Assembly: GCF_021654575.1 (NCBI RefSeq)
Contig: NZ_AP024488.1
Span: forward strand, 2,046,001-2,110,000
Direction: 5' to 3'
Length of the DNA stretch: 64,000 bases
Source of the DNA: Desulfoluna limicola
GTDB lineage: Bacteria; Desulfobacterota; Desulfobacteria; Desulfobacterales; Desulfolunaceae
In this document: in pieces, positions 44,534-53,086 of the stretch
Position numbering within the stretch: the first letter of the stretch is position 1
How the letters are laid out: every line of letters starts with the position of its first letter
Position numbers and translations under genes: made by a program
The notes under the pieces: generated by a model
Told to the model about the DNA's origin: nothing
Seen by the model: only the letters and a program-made list of their open reading frames with translations
The model's database searches: none

Positions 44534-45220
44534 ATGACTAAGAAGGAATTGATCTTCAAAAACCCCTTCGGTGCCCTGGGCATCGACTGCGACGACATGA
44601 TCAATGATGGAGGACTCGGTGCCGTAATGGCCCGTGCCGGTATCGGCAAAACCTCCCTGGTGGTGCAAATGGCCCTCCACGCCATGGCCCGCGGGAAGAA
44701 TGTTCTCCATGTCAGCCTTGAAGAACCCGCACAAAAGGTAAACATCTGGTACAACGAGATGTTCACCAACCTGGCGGATCTGAACCGTGTGGAAGAGCCT
44801 CAGTCAGCGTATGACGAGATCCTTCCCCACCGAATGATCCTGACCATGAATGTAGACGGATTCTCCGTGGCTCGGCTGGAAGAGCGCGTCAACGACCTCA
44901 TCGAACAGGGCATCTTCAAGCCCGATATGATGATCATTGACGGCTACCCCTTCGAAGAGAAAAACCGAACCGATATGGAAGAGCTGAAGGCTCTGGTCTC
45001 CACCATCGGCTCCTTTGCCCTCTTCACTGTCAAGACTCACCGTCACGAAGCGCCAGCTGAAAACGGCCTGCCCGTCCAGCTCAACAGTATCGATGACATT
45101 TTCTCCACCCTGCTCCAGATTATCCCTGAGGACAACACGATTTTCGTGAAGTCCATCAAGGGCACCAAGGCGGGTGAAGACACAGCCGTCCTCGACCCCG
45201 AGACCATGATTATCCGGTAA
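44534..45220 (+). CDS. RecA/KaiC-like P-loop ATPase of unknown function
   Basis: 228 residues, cytoplasmic. Walker A is ARAGIGKTSLV near residue 34, and MMIIDGYPF near 140 is the Walker B region. FTVKTHRH and FVKSIKG resemble later RecA-fold strands. KaiC-like single-domain ATPases are known as regulators and kinases, but no closer family is recognised. GAGAGGAT lies 5 bp before ATG 44534. It follows EF-G by 120 bp and ends in a strong terminator, so it may be co-transcribed with EF-G. Confidence 0.75.
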   Translation: MTKKELIFKNPFGALGIDCDDMINDGGLGAVMARAGIGKTSLVVQMALHAMARGKNVLHVSLEEPAQKVNIWYNEMFTNLADLNRVEEPQSAYDEILPHRMILTMNVDGFSVARLEERVNDLIEQGIFKPDMMIIDGYPFEEKNRTDMEELKALVSTIGSFALFTVKTHRHEAPAENGLPVQLNSIDDIFSTLLQIIPEDNTIFVKSIKGTKAGEDTAVLDPETMIIR

Positions 45221-45302
45221 CGGGAGTTAAGCTGCTGCTGCGGCGTTTTGACCGCAGAAACAAGATCTCTTGAGGGTTCAGGGCAGACCATGCCCATCCC
45301 TT

Positions 45303-45338
45303 AAAAAAAAGGCACCCCGATTCGGGGTGCCTTTTTTT
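45303..45338 (+). terminator. Intrinsic terminator of the EF-G/ATPase unit
   Basis: GGCACCCCG-ATT-CGGGGTGCC (45311-45331), flanked by A8 and T7; it could work in both directions. Confidence 0.93.
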
Positions 45339-45407
45339 GTTTCGCTCGTCTTTGGTCAGGGCCAGTTAGGGCCACCCAACAAACAGACACAGATGTCTCG
45401 CAGAGAT

Positions 45408-45490
45408 GCCGCTGTGATTTAACCCGAGGATTAAGGGGTAAAGCGCTTCAACAATAAGCTTTCAAGGTGGCTCACCTTACCGCCGGAGCC
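45408..45490 (+). repeat. Family A repeat, drifted copy
   Basis: An A1-like hairpin with an ACCCGAGGATTAAGGGGT centre, then CTTTCAAGGTGGCTCACCTTA and CCGCCGGAGCC. Confidence 0.7.
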
Positions 45491-45536
45491 ATCTTTTTTT
45501 TTACCGCGCCCTTACCCAAAATCCCCGCCATAACAA

Positions 45537-47024
45537 CTATTCAGGGTCCGTGGTGTCCTTGGAGTCAAGGCACGCCACATCCGGACTCTCTTCTCGAGCC
45601 ACCCATTGATTGCGTCCCTTCTCTTTTGCCGCGTAGAGAGCTCGGTCCGCCATTCGGATCAACTCTTCTGCGCAGGACTCCCGGTGGGGAAGCGTGGATG
45701 CAACGCCAAGACTCAGGGTGACACAGGAAACCGTGTCTGAGTGTTCATGGGAGACAACAAGCTCTTCGACGTTGCGCCTCATCACCTCTGCAACATGACA
45801 GGCACCGTTCAAATCCGTATGGGGAAGGATCACCACAAATTCTTCACCACCGTACCGTGCCACAAGGTCACTGGAGCGGTGAATGCAAGATGTCAGGGTT
45901 TCTGCGACCTGAACCAGGCACCTGTCCCCTGCCTGATGACCGTAGGTATCGTTGTACAGCTTAAAGTTGTCGATATCGCAGAGAATCACTGACAGAGATG
46001 CTTTTTCCCGGGTATGGCGACTCCATTCGTCGGCCATACACTCATCAAAGTGACGTCGGTTGGAAATGCGGGTCAACCCATCCAGAATAGATGCCAGGCG
46101 AAGCTCTTCATTGACGCGTTTCAACTCTTTTTCAACCCGAACCGTTCGGGAGACGTCGATACAGAATCCGTAGAACCCATTCACGCGCCCCGAAGCATTG
46201 CGTGTTATCTGGCCATAACACAAGGCCCAGACAAAGCCACCGTCCCTTCTCTTCAACCGGCACCTGAACCGGCTCAGCTGTTCGCCTTCGTAGAGTTGGA
46301 ACAAATAAGCTTCGCCCTGTTCCGGCTCGGCAAAGAACGATCTCACATCCTTGATGGCGGAGATAAGATGCTTGGACGATTCATAGCCCAGCATCCAGGA
46401 GAGCTCGGGGTTCGCCACAAGAACATGCTGCCTGATATCCGCCTGAAAAATCCCGATGGGAGAGCTGCTGAAAAGGTCTATCGCCTCCTGACGCACATGG
46501 TTGAGGTCATTGACAGCAAGCATCTGCTCTGTAACATCCTTAACCAGTACTGCCAGGCCCTTGCCCCCGGACTCCCGGGCCGTTGACACGGCGTACCAGC
46601 GGCAGATGAGAACATCTCCGTGCTTGCCCTCGCATGAGGTGGACACCTCTGAGATGTCAGCCCCCCTTAAGCTTGCCTTGAAAAAGCCCCGAAGTGTCTC
46701 CCCCTCTTCCGCTGAGGGTACCAGGCAACACAAGTGACGGCCCGTCATTTCCTCTGAGTTATAACCGAACAGACTCTCGGCACAACTGTCCCACTGAGAG
46801 ATATTCCCGTTCGGTTCAAGCCCGATGCATGCCACGCCCGCTTTGGACTGAAGGCGTGACTGGACCGACATATCGTCCACCCCCACACCTTCCCCACTCA
46901 CCTGACACGGCTCCGCCGTCTCAGGCCCGTCCTCTTCCACCAACCATTTTTCAAGCACCCTTTTCCTCCAGCTCGGAATCCCCCTTGCTTTGAAGCCACC
47001 ATAAACCACAGAAAGATTTACCAC
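45537..47024 (-). CDS. PAS-PAS-GGDEF diguanylate cyclase
   Basis: 495 residues, no transmembrane segment. Two PAS domains (about 60-185 and 190-315, the second with a PAC-like RDGGFVWALCYGQI) precede a GGDEF domain (about 330-480). The catalytic motif is GGEEF in ARYGGEEFVVILP, and RSSD five residues upstream is the inhibitory I-site. It should make cyclic di-GMP in response to a cytoplasmic signal. GTG 47024 with GAGGAATT is the chosen start; ATG 46871 would also keep both PAS domains. It lies in its own unit after the znuA terminator. It is a possible source of the GEMM ligand. Confidence 0.9.
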   Translation of the reverse strand: MVNLSVVYGGFKARGIPSWRKRVLEKWLVEEDGPETAEPCQVSGEGVGVDDMSVQSRLQSKAGVACIGLEPNGNISQWDSCAESLFGYNSEEMTGRHLCCLVPSAEEGETLRGFFKASLRGADISEVSTSCEGKHGDVLICRWYAVSTARESGGKGLAVLVKDVTEQMLAVNDLNHVRQEAIDLFSSSPIGIFQADIRQHVLVANPELSWMLGYESSKHLISAIKDVRSFFAEPEQGEAYLFQLYEGEQLSRFRCRLKRRDGGFVWALCYGQITRNASGRVNGFYGFCIDVSRTVRVEKELKRVNEELRLASILDGLTRISNRRHFDECMADEWSRHTREKASLSVILCDIDNFKLYNDTYGHQAGDRCLVQVAETLTSCIHRSSDLVARYGGEEFVVILPHTDLNGACHVAEVMRRNVEELVVSHEHSDTVSCVTLSLGVASTLPHRESCAEELIRMADRALYAAKEKGRNQWVAREESPDVACLDSKDTTDPE

Positions 47025-47050
47025 AATTCCTCACCACAGGCCAGAAATCA

Positions 47051-47085
47051 AAAACGGCCCTGCCCCGTTACCGGAGCAAGGCCGT
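47051..47085 (-). terminator. Intrinsic terminator of znuA
   Basis: ACGGCC/GGCCGT outer stem with inner GC pairing, followed by TTTTT on the minus strand. Confidence 0.7.
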
Positions 47086-47148
47086 CAGTGTTGCCCAACT
47101 CAATCTCTTGTCATACCAAAGTCATACACAACGACGAATGAATGAGGA

Positions 47149-48078
47149 TTATTTTTCCTGAACTTTTAATCCCCTGGCCACGGTATCGGCCATATGCCGA
47201 AGGTTTTCAAAGTAGTCAAGTGCCAGCGGATCCAGAGGAACCACCGCACCACCGACGGCTGCCGCGACCTTTTCGGCGGCATGCCTGTCAAACTGAGGCT
47301 GAACGAAAATCACCCTCACGGACTCGGCCCTGGCCTGGCCGATAAACTGGGCAAGTGCCCTGCCCTTTGGACTTTTCCCGTCCACCTCCACTGCCTTCTG
47401 GACAAGCCCGTACGCATCGGCAAAGTAGCCGTACGCCGGATGAAACACATAAAGGGTTTCACCTGAAAGGGGAGCAAGGGCATCAGCGATGTGCTGATGA
47501 AGAGCGGTGAGCTCTTTCACCAGATCATCGAATCCGGCCGCATAAACATCCCTGCCATCGGGGTCCAGAGAGATCAGGGCATCACGCATGGTGGCCGCCT
47601 GGGTTATTACGCGCATGGGGTCAAGCCAGATATGGGGATCCATGCCCTCATGACCGGAATCGTTGGAGTGGGCACTGTGCTCCTTCTCGTCATGGTGACC
47701 ATCGTCATGATGGTGGTCTTCCCCCATGGCAAGAAGAGAAACCCCTTTACGGGTGTCCACCACCTCAAGGTTTCCTGCCATGCTCTTGATCTTGGGCATG
47801 AGGTGGGACTCAAAGGGAAGCCCGATACGGAAAAAAATATCCGAGGATGCAAGTTTCCTCATCAAAGAGGGTTTTGGGCGATACGTTGCGGGACTCTCTC
47901 CGGGCGACAACAAAACCGAGACGTCCACACGATCCCCACCAATGCGTTCAACGAAGGTCTTCTGAGGTAAAATGCTGACAAAAACCTTTACCCTGGCCAC
48001 ATCCGCAGTGGCGCAAAAAGCGGCCCCCACGATAACAAGGACAATCACCCATGCCGAAATCACCTGTTTTCTCATCAT
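47149..48078 (-). CDS. znuA: Zinc ABC transporter substrate-binding protein (ZnuA-like)
   Basis: 309 residues. A signal peptide (about 1-26) is followed by a cluster A-I solute-binding fold. The His-rich mobile loop near residue 120 (DHHHDDGHHDEKEH) is diagnostic for zinc binding. DPHIWLDP (near 148) and FHPAYGYFADAYGL (near 213) carry further metal ligands. It delivers Zn2+ to an ABC permease, whose genes would be expected nearby but are not in the window, so the transporter is either split or lies elsewhere. A small lipoprotein gene lies 58 bp upstream. Confidence 0.93.
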   Translation of the reverse strand: MMRKQVISAWVIVLVIVGAAFCATADVARVKVFVSILPQKTFVERIGGDRVDVSVLLSPGESPATYRPKPSLMRKLASSDIFFRIGLPFESHLMPKIKSMAGNLEVVDTRKGVSLLAMGEDHHHDDGHHDEKEHSAHSNDSGHEGMDPHIWLDPMRVITQAATMRDALISLDPDGRDVYAAGFDDLVKELTALHQHIADALAPLSGETLYVFHPAYGYFADAYGLVQKAVEVDGKSPKGRALAQFIGQARAESVRVIFVQPQFDRHAAEKVAAAVGGAVVPLDPLALDYFENLRHMADTVARGLKVQEK

Positions 48079-48136
48079 TCACTTCAATCCCATTCAACAA
48101 TGCCGCCTTGGAGAGGCGATGAAGATGGCCTCGCCA

Positions 48137-48343
48137 TCAGTTCTCTTCAATGGTCTTTATCTCTTCCTGTCGTTCTTCATCTGACTTGAGCAACAGGGAC
48201 TCCACTTTTTTTGCCTCTTCAAGGGCTGTTTGCTCCGTATCATAGATCCTCGTTTTTTCCTTCTCCTCGGACTCCTCGCCACCTGAGCATGCGGCCAGAA
48301 AAAGAAGAGCCATCAGGGCCGGTATCATCGCAAATCGTTTCAT
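48137..48343 (-). CDS. Small lipoprotein
   Basis: 68 residues. The lipobox LAAC places the lipidated Cys near residue 21, followed by Ser and Gly-Gly. The mature part is a short, highly charged helix (EEKEKTRIYD onward), perhaps coiled coil. AGGAGG lies 7 bp before ATG 48343; a TGG-separated ATG at 48349 would leave no spacing. The position just before znuA suggests a shared operon. The function is unknown. Confidence 0.7.
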   Translation of the reverse strand: MKRFAMIPALMALLFLAACSGGEESEEKEKTRIYDTEQTALEEAKKVESLLLKSDEERQEEIKTIEEN

Positions 48344-48595
48344 CCACATTCCTCCTAATTTCATGATAGTTGCCGTTCCTGCCTTCTCAATAGTCAAAGC
48401 TGAACTCCGTTCCATCATACCACCAATCAATACCGAAGGCATGCATTCCCAGGTCACATATTTCTCTTCATCCACGTAGACCATTACTTGTCACTAACAT
48501 GGGGCGATTGATACCCCGTGTCAATCACCTTCTTCATCGTGCAGCCACCGCATCTGCCGAATCGTCACCTGTCTTTCAGGGTTAACCGCACCGGT

Positions 48596-49585
48596 TCAGA
48601 CATAGCCATTTTCACGAAACCACGCGATGGACTCGGTGAGCGAGGCGTCCACAGACGTCAATGTCAGCCCCAGCTCTTTTCTGGCCCGTGTGTTGTCACA
48701 CCACAGGTACTGGGAAGAGTACGCCACCTCCTTCGGAGTGGTGATCGGTGGCCTGTGGCTAATGTGATCGGCCCAGAGGGTGAGGACGGAGGCCCCGGCT
48801 TTCATAACCGGCCATGGGATACCCGGAAGCGTACGGTCATTCACCCCCGCCAGTTTCTTGACTTTCCGAATAAACCTGTCAATGGTGATGTTCTCATTTC
48901 CCAGAATGTAGAGTTTCCCTCGCTCCCCGTTTTCTGCTGCCAGAAGATGACCTCTGGCAATATCCTTCACGTCAATGAGATTGATTCCCCCGGGATAACT
49001 CACCGGCATCTTGCCCTTGAGAATATCCACGATGAGCTTCCCAGTGGGTGTGGGGCCGGTGTCCATCACCCCAAAGGGAAAGGCTGGGTTCACCACCACC
49101 AGATCCAGACCGTTGGCGGCAAACCCCAGGGCCTCCTGTTGGGAGAGATACTTGGTAAGCACATAGTGGTTTCCCAAGCCATACTGGTTGAACGGCGTCT
49201 CTTCCGTGCTGAAACTTTTTCCCGGCGCAACGCCCACCGCCGCAATGGAGCTGGTGTAGACGACCCGCGAGCACCCCGCCTCCATGGCCGACCACAGGAG
49301 ATTGCGCGAGCCCTGCAGGTTCACCTCGTAAATATCCTGCCAATCCTTCATCCAGATGGCGAAGATGGCCGCCAGGTGAAACACCCAATGAACCTCGTCT
49401 ACCGCTCGCCGAACTGCCGTAAGGTCCAGAATGTCGGCTTCCACTACCTCAACGTCGAGCCCCTTGATGTTTGCCCGGTTTTCTCCGGGCCTCACCATCG
49501 CACGCACGTCGTGGCCCTCTGCCAGAAGCGCTCTCACCACATGTGAGCCGATAAACCCGGCTGCGCCGGTCACCAGTGTCTTCAT
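48596..49585 (-). CDS. NAD-dependent epimerase/dehydratase (HpnA/dihydroflavonol-reductase-like)
   Basis: 329-residue extended short-chain dehydrogenase. The Rossmann loop GAAGFIGSHV starts at residue 7. TSSIAAVG provides the Ser, and NHYVLTKYLSQQEA carries the Tyr-x3-Lys pair. The C-terminal substrate part resembles HpnA-like enzymes of unknown substrate. It starts 24 bp after the CoA-transferase gene and is probably the last gene of the acyl-CoA degradation operon. It might reduce a beta-keto or aldehyde intermediate, which is an inference. Confidence 0.85.
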   Translation of the reverse strand: MKTLVTGAAGFIGSHVVRALLAEGHDVRAMVRPGENRANIKGLDVEVVEADILDLTAVRRAVDEVHWVFHLAAIFAIWMKDWQDIYEVNLQGSRNLLWSAMEAGCSRVVYTSSIAAVGVAPGKSFSTEETPFNQYGLGNHYVLTKYLSQQEALGFAANGLDLVVVNPAFPFGVMDTGPTPTGKLIVDILKGKMPVSYPGGINLIDVKDIARGHLLAAENGERGKLYILGNENITIDRFIRKVKKLAGVNDRTLPGIPWPVMKAGASVLTLWADHISHRPPITTPKEVAYSSQYLWCDNTRARKELGLTLTSVDASLTESIAWFRENGYV

Positions 49586-49609
49586 GTTCGTCGCACCTCC
49601 TGATAATGG

Positions 49610-50932
49610 TCATCCGTTTTTCAACATACGGCCCTTAATTAGACCGCCATCAACAGCTTGCCTGGCAAGTTCCTCCCGATAATCGGGATGAGCAATGGCG
49701 ATCATCTGATTGACCCGTTCCGGGATACTCTTGAAGGCAAGGTCTGCTATGCCGTACTCAGTGGCGATGTACTGCACGTCGGTCCGCAGGGTGGTCACGA
49801 TGGTCCCCGGTGCAAAGGCAGCGGAAATGCGTGACATCCTCTCGCCATTCACCATGGCCGTAGACTTCAATGCGATATAACTTTGCCCGTTGTCGCACAG
49901 ACGGGAGGCTCGAACAAAATCCACCTGCCCGCCGGTGCCGCTGTACTGATGGAATCCCATGGATTCACTCGAGACCTGACCGGTTAGGTCCACAGCCAGG
50001 GCATTGTTCACCGAGACAAAGTTCCGGTTCTTCCGGATCACTTGGGCATCGTTGACATAAGAGGCCGGATAGAACTCCACCGCAGGGTTCTGATGCAGAA
50101 AGTCGTAATCTGCCCCCTTGCCCACGCAGAAAGCCGCGATCATCTTCTCCGGATGAAGGCTCTTGCGCCGCCCGGTGACCACCCCACGGCGGTAGAGCTC
50201 AATCATGGAAGGCGTTAAAAATTCGGTGTGAATGCCAATCTCTTTTTTGTCCAAGAGCTTTTCACCGATGGCGTTGGACAGCTTTCCGAACCCCAGCTGC
50301 AGGGTAGACCCGTCGTCAATGCGTTCGGCAATCAGCTCCGCAATGCAGGCCTGCACCGGGTCGTCCTCGATACCGGGCAGTTCAAACAGGGGACGGTCCA
50401 CGTCGCAGAACCAATCCACTTCGTCGACGTGGATGTACATGTCCGTGCCGTGAAAACAGGGGACATTGGGGTTGACTTGGGCAATGACCGTGTCGGCTTT
50501 TGTATAGAGGCTCTTGCCCATGAAGGAGCTCCCCGGACCGATGCACATGAACCCGAATTCATTGGGTGGAGAGACGTCCAGGAGGGCCACATTCTGATGC
50601 ACCTCGCCACTGGCCATGGCCACTTGGCTGAAGTGGATGCTGTAGGGCTCGATGCCTCCATGCTCCGAGAAGAGCCGCTCCACCGGCCCCATGTAGAGGC
50701 AGAGGTAGGTAAACCGATCGCTGATATTCTGAACCAGGAAATCGGGAAAAGTCATGATGAGCCCGGTGAGAAATCGAACATGTTCAAGACCCTGCCGAAC
50801 TGTCACCGCATTGACCAGTTCCAGGGGAAATCCGGCGATGGCCCCGACCGATACCAGATCGCCGGACCTGATGTTTGACGCCGCCTCCTCAAGGGAGACC
50901 CTTCTCTCATGAAAGCGCTCTTTCCATCCCAT
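49610..50932 (-). CDS. Acetyl-CoA hydrolase/transferase family protein (butyrate or 4-hydroxybutyrate CoA-transferase type)
   Basis: 440 residues, family I CoA-transferase. The catalytic Glu is in GIHTEFLTPSM (near residue 242), and the CoA-binding QYSGTGGQVDFVRAS is near 338. It exchanges CoA between acetyl-CoA and a carboxylic acid, so free acids enter degradation without ATP cost. Located downstream of the tetR gene in the acyl-CoA degradation cluster. The acid substrate is undefined. Confidence 0.88.
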   Translation of the reverse strand: MGWKERFHERRVSLEEAASNIRSGDLVSVGAIAGFPLELVNAVTVRQGLEHVRFLTGLIMTFPDFLVQNISDRFTYLCLYMGPVERLFSEHGGIEPYSIHFSQVAMASGEVHQNVALLDVSPPNEFGFMCIGPGSSFMGKSLYTKADTVIAQVNPNVPCFHGTDMYIHVDEVDWFCDVDRPLFELPGIEDDPVQACIAELIAERIDDGSTLQLGFGKLSNAIGEKLLDKKEIGIHTEFLTPSMIELYRRGVVTGRRKSLHPEKMIAAFCVGKGADYDFLHQNPAVEFYPASYVNDAQVIRKNRNFVSVNNALAVDLTGQVSSESMGFHQYSGTGGQVDFVRASRLCDNGQSYIALKSTAMVNGERMSRISAAFAPGTIVTTLRTDVQYIATEYGIADLAFKSIPERVNQMIAIAHPDYREELARQAVDGGLIKGRMLKNG

Positions 50933-51019
50933 AATCCCTCCTTTTCCATGTAGGTTGTCAATAGAAAGGTTGAATAGACAGTGACCACTCTGGTGGGAAA
51001 AAAGGCGGCGGATTACCCG

Positions 51020-51646
51020 TCAAGAATGAGAGACAAAGGGGGCGATGGAATAGAACTTGAGGGTCTCCTTGACCTTGATGCGATACGCCTCGGGCTCCAT
51101 GTCCAGCAATTCGCGGAAGAACCCTTCACCGGAAACAAAGTTATGGAAGGCATTCATCATGGCGATGACCTTGAGTTGGGCATCATCAGAAACGTTATCC
51201 CGGCTCGTGGCCAACCCCATAGAGTAAGCGATATCCGCGATGTATTCGGGAATGTTTACCTCCACCAGGCTGCTTTCCCGGGTTTTGGTGAAGTAGCGGA
51301 ACAGGGTGAGATTCGAGACCTCGGGCCGCTCAAAGAGAAAGTCCATGAGCTCTTCGATGGCAATGTCGATACGCTCTGGCAGGGGTTTGCCCTTGACCTT
51401 CTTCTCCGTTTCAACAAGCTTGGCACCCATGGCATCCCGTATCTCCATAAGAACCCCCTGATACAGGTCGCTCTTATCTCCCCAGTGGTAGTGAAGGGTG
51501 GAGATGTCGATGCCTACCTCCTTGGCAATCATGCGGGTGGTGGTGCCGTGGAATCCGTATTCACCGAACACCTTAGCCGCAGCACGCAATATTCGGGCTT
51601 TTATGGAATCGGGGTCTCGTTTTGCTTTCTCTAATGGAGTCGCCAT
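51020..51646 (-). CDS. TetR-family transcriptional regulator
   Basis: 208 residues. The N-terminal TetR HTH is clear (ILRAAAKVFGEYGFHGTTTRMIAKEVGIDISTLHYHWGDK in parts, residues 20-60), followed by a ligand-binding helical domain. It sits inside the fatty-acid degradation cluster. FadR/PsrA-like acyl-CoA sensing is plausible but not proven. The duplicated palindrome at 58877-58892 and 58932-58947, upstream of the thiolase gene that starts the cluster, is its most likely operator. Confidence 0.92.
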   Translation of the reverse strand: MATPLEKAKRDPDSIKARILRAAAKVFGEYGFHGTTTRMIAKEVGIDISTLHYHWGDKSDLYQGVLMEIRDAMGAKLVETEKKVKGKPLPERIDIAIEELMDFLFERPEVSNLTLFRYFTKTRESSLVEVNIPEYIADIAYSMGLATSRDNVSDDAQLKVIAMMNAFHNFVSGEGFFRELLDMEPEAYRIKVKETLKFYSIAPFVSHS

Positions 51647-51740
51647 GATACGCCTTTATATGTCTAAAAATACCCCAGCACATGCCCGTCTTGCTGGAAA
51701 AACGTCGCCTCCCTACAATTTTGATTGCTTATGTTATTGC

Positions 51741-52877
51741 TTAAATCACGCCTCTGTCAAGCAGGGATGCCACCTTGGCCTCCCCATACCCAAGCTCCCT
51801 GAGAATGCGGGTCCCACCTTTGCCGAACCCTTCAGAAGCCCTTCGAACCGCCCCCGGAGTCCGGCCCATGCGAATGGAAACCCCGAAGGTTTTCCTGCCC
51901 TGGTCCGCCTCACCCGGCAGGGGCACCACCATCCCCCGGGATGCGAAAAGGTGGGAGTCCATGGCCTCGGGCAAACTTTTGACCACGCTGAAGCATAGAA
52001 GCAGCTCCCCCAGCTCCTCTTCCCATTCATCCCTGCTCTTGGCGGCAAATTGCTCCGCAAAAAAGGCGATGATCTCTTCACGCCTCTCTTCATCGAACTG
52101 CAGCACCGCATATTCGGGAACGCCAAAGTAATCGCACACCGCCATCCAGAAATGGGGTTCCAAAGCCCCCAGCACAATGAACCCCCCCTCTTTTGTCTGA
52201 TAGACATTGTAGAAGGCATACCGGTGCGAAAGAATCCCGCTGGCCCGCCGAGGCGGCATGCCCGTCATCTGCCACAACTCAAGAGAGATGGCGTTTAGCG
52301 GCAGGCAGCAGTCTGTTATGGAGATGTCAATGGCTTGTCCAAGCCCGCTTTTCTCCCGCTCGTAAAGGGCCAAAAGAATCCCGGAAAGGGCGTTCATGGA
52401 ACCGCCAGCAATGTCCGCCACCTGTACCCCTGGCACAAAGGGGGTCTCTTCGGACCCCATGCCGTCCAGAACGCCGGACTCCGCAAGATAATTGATGTCA
52501 TGGCCGGGCCTCTCCCGCAATGGCCCATCCTGACCGTACCCGGATATGGAACAGTAGACGATCCTGGGATTCAACCCGCGCAGCACCTCGTAATTGATAC
52601 CGAGCTTTGTCACCACCCCTGGCTTGAACCCCTCCATCACGACGTCGGACCGCTTCACAAGACGAAAAAAGATCTCCCGACCTTCGTCGCTCATCAAATT
52701 CAAGGCTATGTGCTCCTTGTTGCGGTTCAGCAGGGTGGGAAATGAGCCCTCCCCTTCAAAACGGCGATCCTCTATGGTGATCACCCGCGCCCCGTGATCC
52801 GCAAGAATCATAGAACAATAAGGCCCCGGTAACTTCCGGGAAAGATCCAACACCAACACCCCATCCAGACTCCCCAT
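51741..52877 (-). CDS. CaiB/BaiF-family (class III) CoA-transferase
   Basis: 378 residues. The N-terminal LDLSRKLPGPYCSMILADHGA is typical. The catalytic Asp is in RPGHDINYLAESG (near residue 125). QVADIAGGSMNALSGILLAL follows. Such enzymes move CoA between carboxylic acids, and some members are alpha-methylacyl-CoA racemases; this cannot be decided here. A MITE-like element (52891-53033) separates it from the acyl-CoA dehydrogenase gene upstream. Confidence 0.88.
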   Translation of the reverse strand: MGSLDGVLVLDLSRKLPGPYCSMILADHGARVITIEDRRFEGEGSFPTLLNRNKEHIALNLMSDEGREIFFRLVKRSDVVMEGFKPGVVTKLGINYEVLRGLNPRIVYCSISGYGQDGPLRERPGHDINYLAESGVLDGMGSEETPFVPGVQVADIAGGSMNALSGILLALYEREKSGLGQAIDISITDCCLPLNAISLELWQMTGMPPRRASGILSHRYAFYNVYQTKEGGFIVLGALEPHFWMAVCDYFGVPEYAVLQFDEERREEIIAFFAEQFAAKSRDEWEEELGELLLCFSVVKSLPEAMDSHLFASRGMVVPLPGEADQGRKTFGVSIRMGRTPGAVRRASEGFGKGGTRILRELGYGEAKVASLLDRGVI

Positions 52878-52890
52878 CCCTGCTCCTTTT

Positions 52891-53033
52891 GTAACTATTC
52901 AGCTGATTTTGGCTTCCGGCGGACCTGCCGGGGGCCAACCTTTTGAAAGGGTTGCCAAACAGGTTTTTCAACTCCGCAACCTGGGGTCCAGGGGATCATC
53001 CCATGGCCGCCGGAGGCGAAGCTGAATAGTTAC
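52891..53033. mobile_element. Complete MITE-like element with perfect 14-bp terminal inverted repeats
   Basis: GTAACTATTCAGCT (52891-52904) and AGCTGAATAGTTAC (53020-53033) are perfect inverted repeats bounding 143 bp. The interior is an inverted family B copy (52911-52971), a CCAGGGG/CCC hairpin and the terminal GCCGCCGGAGGC. There is no coding capacity. Similar left ends occur at 27560 and 32746. Flanks are CT-rich (CTCCTTTT, CTCTTTTT), so a target duplication is unclear. Confidence 0.8.
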
Positions 53034-53086
53034 CTCTTTTTTTTATAAGAATTTATGCTTCCGTTAGACAACCTTAATAAGGGAAA

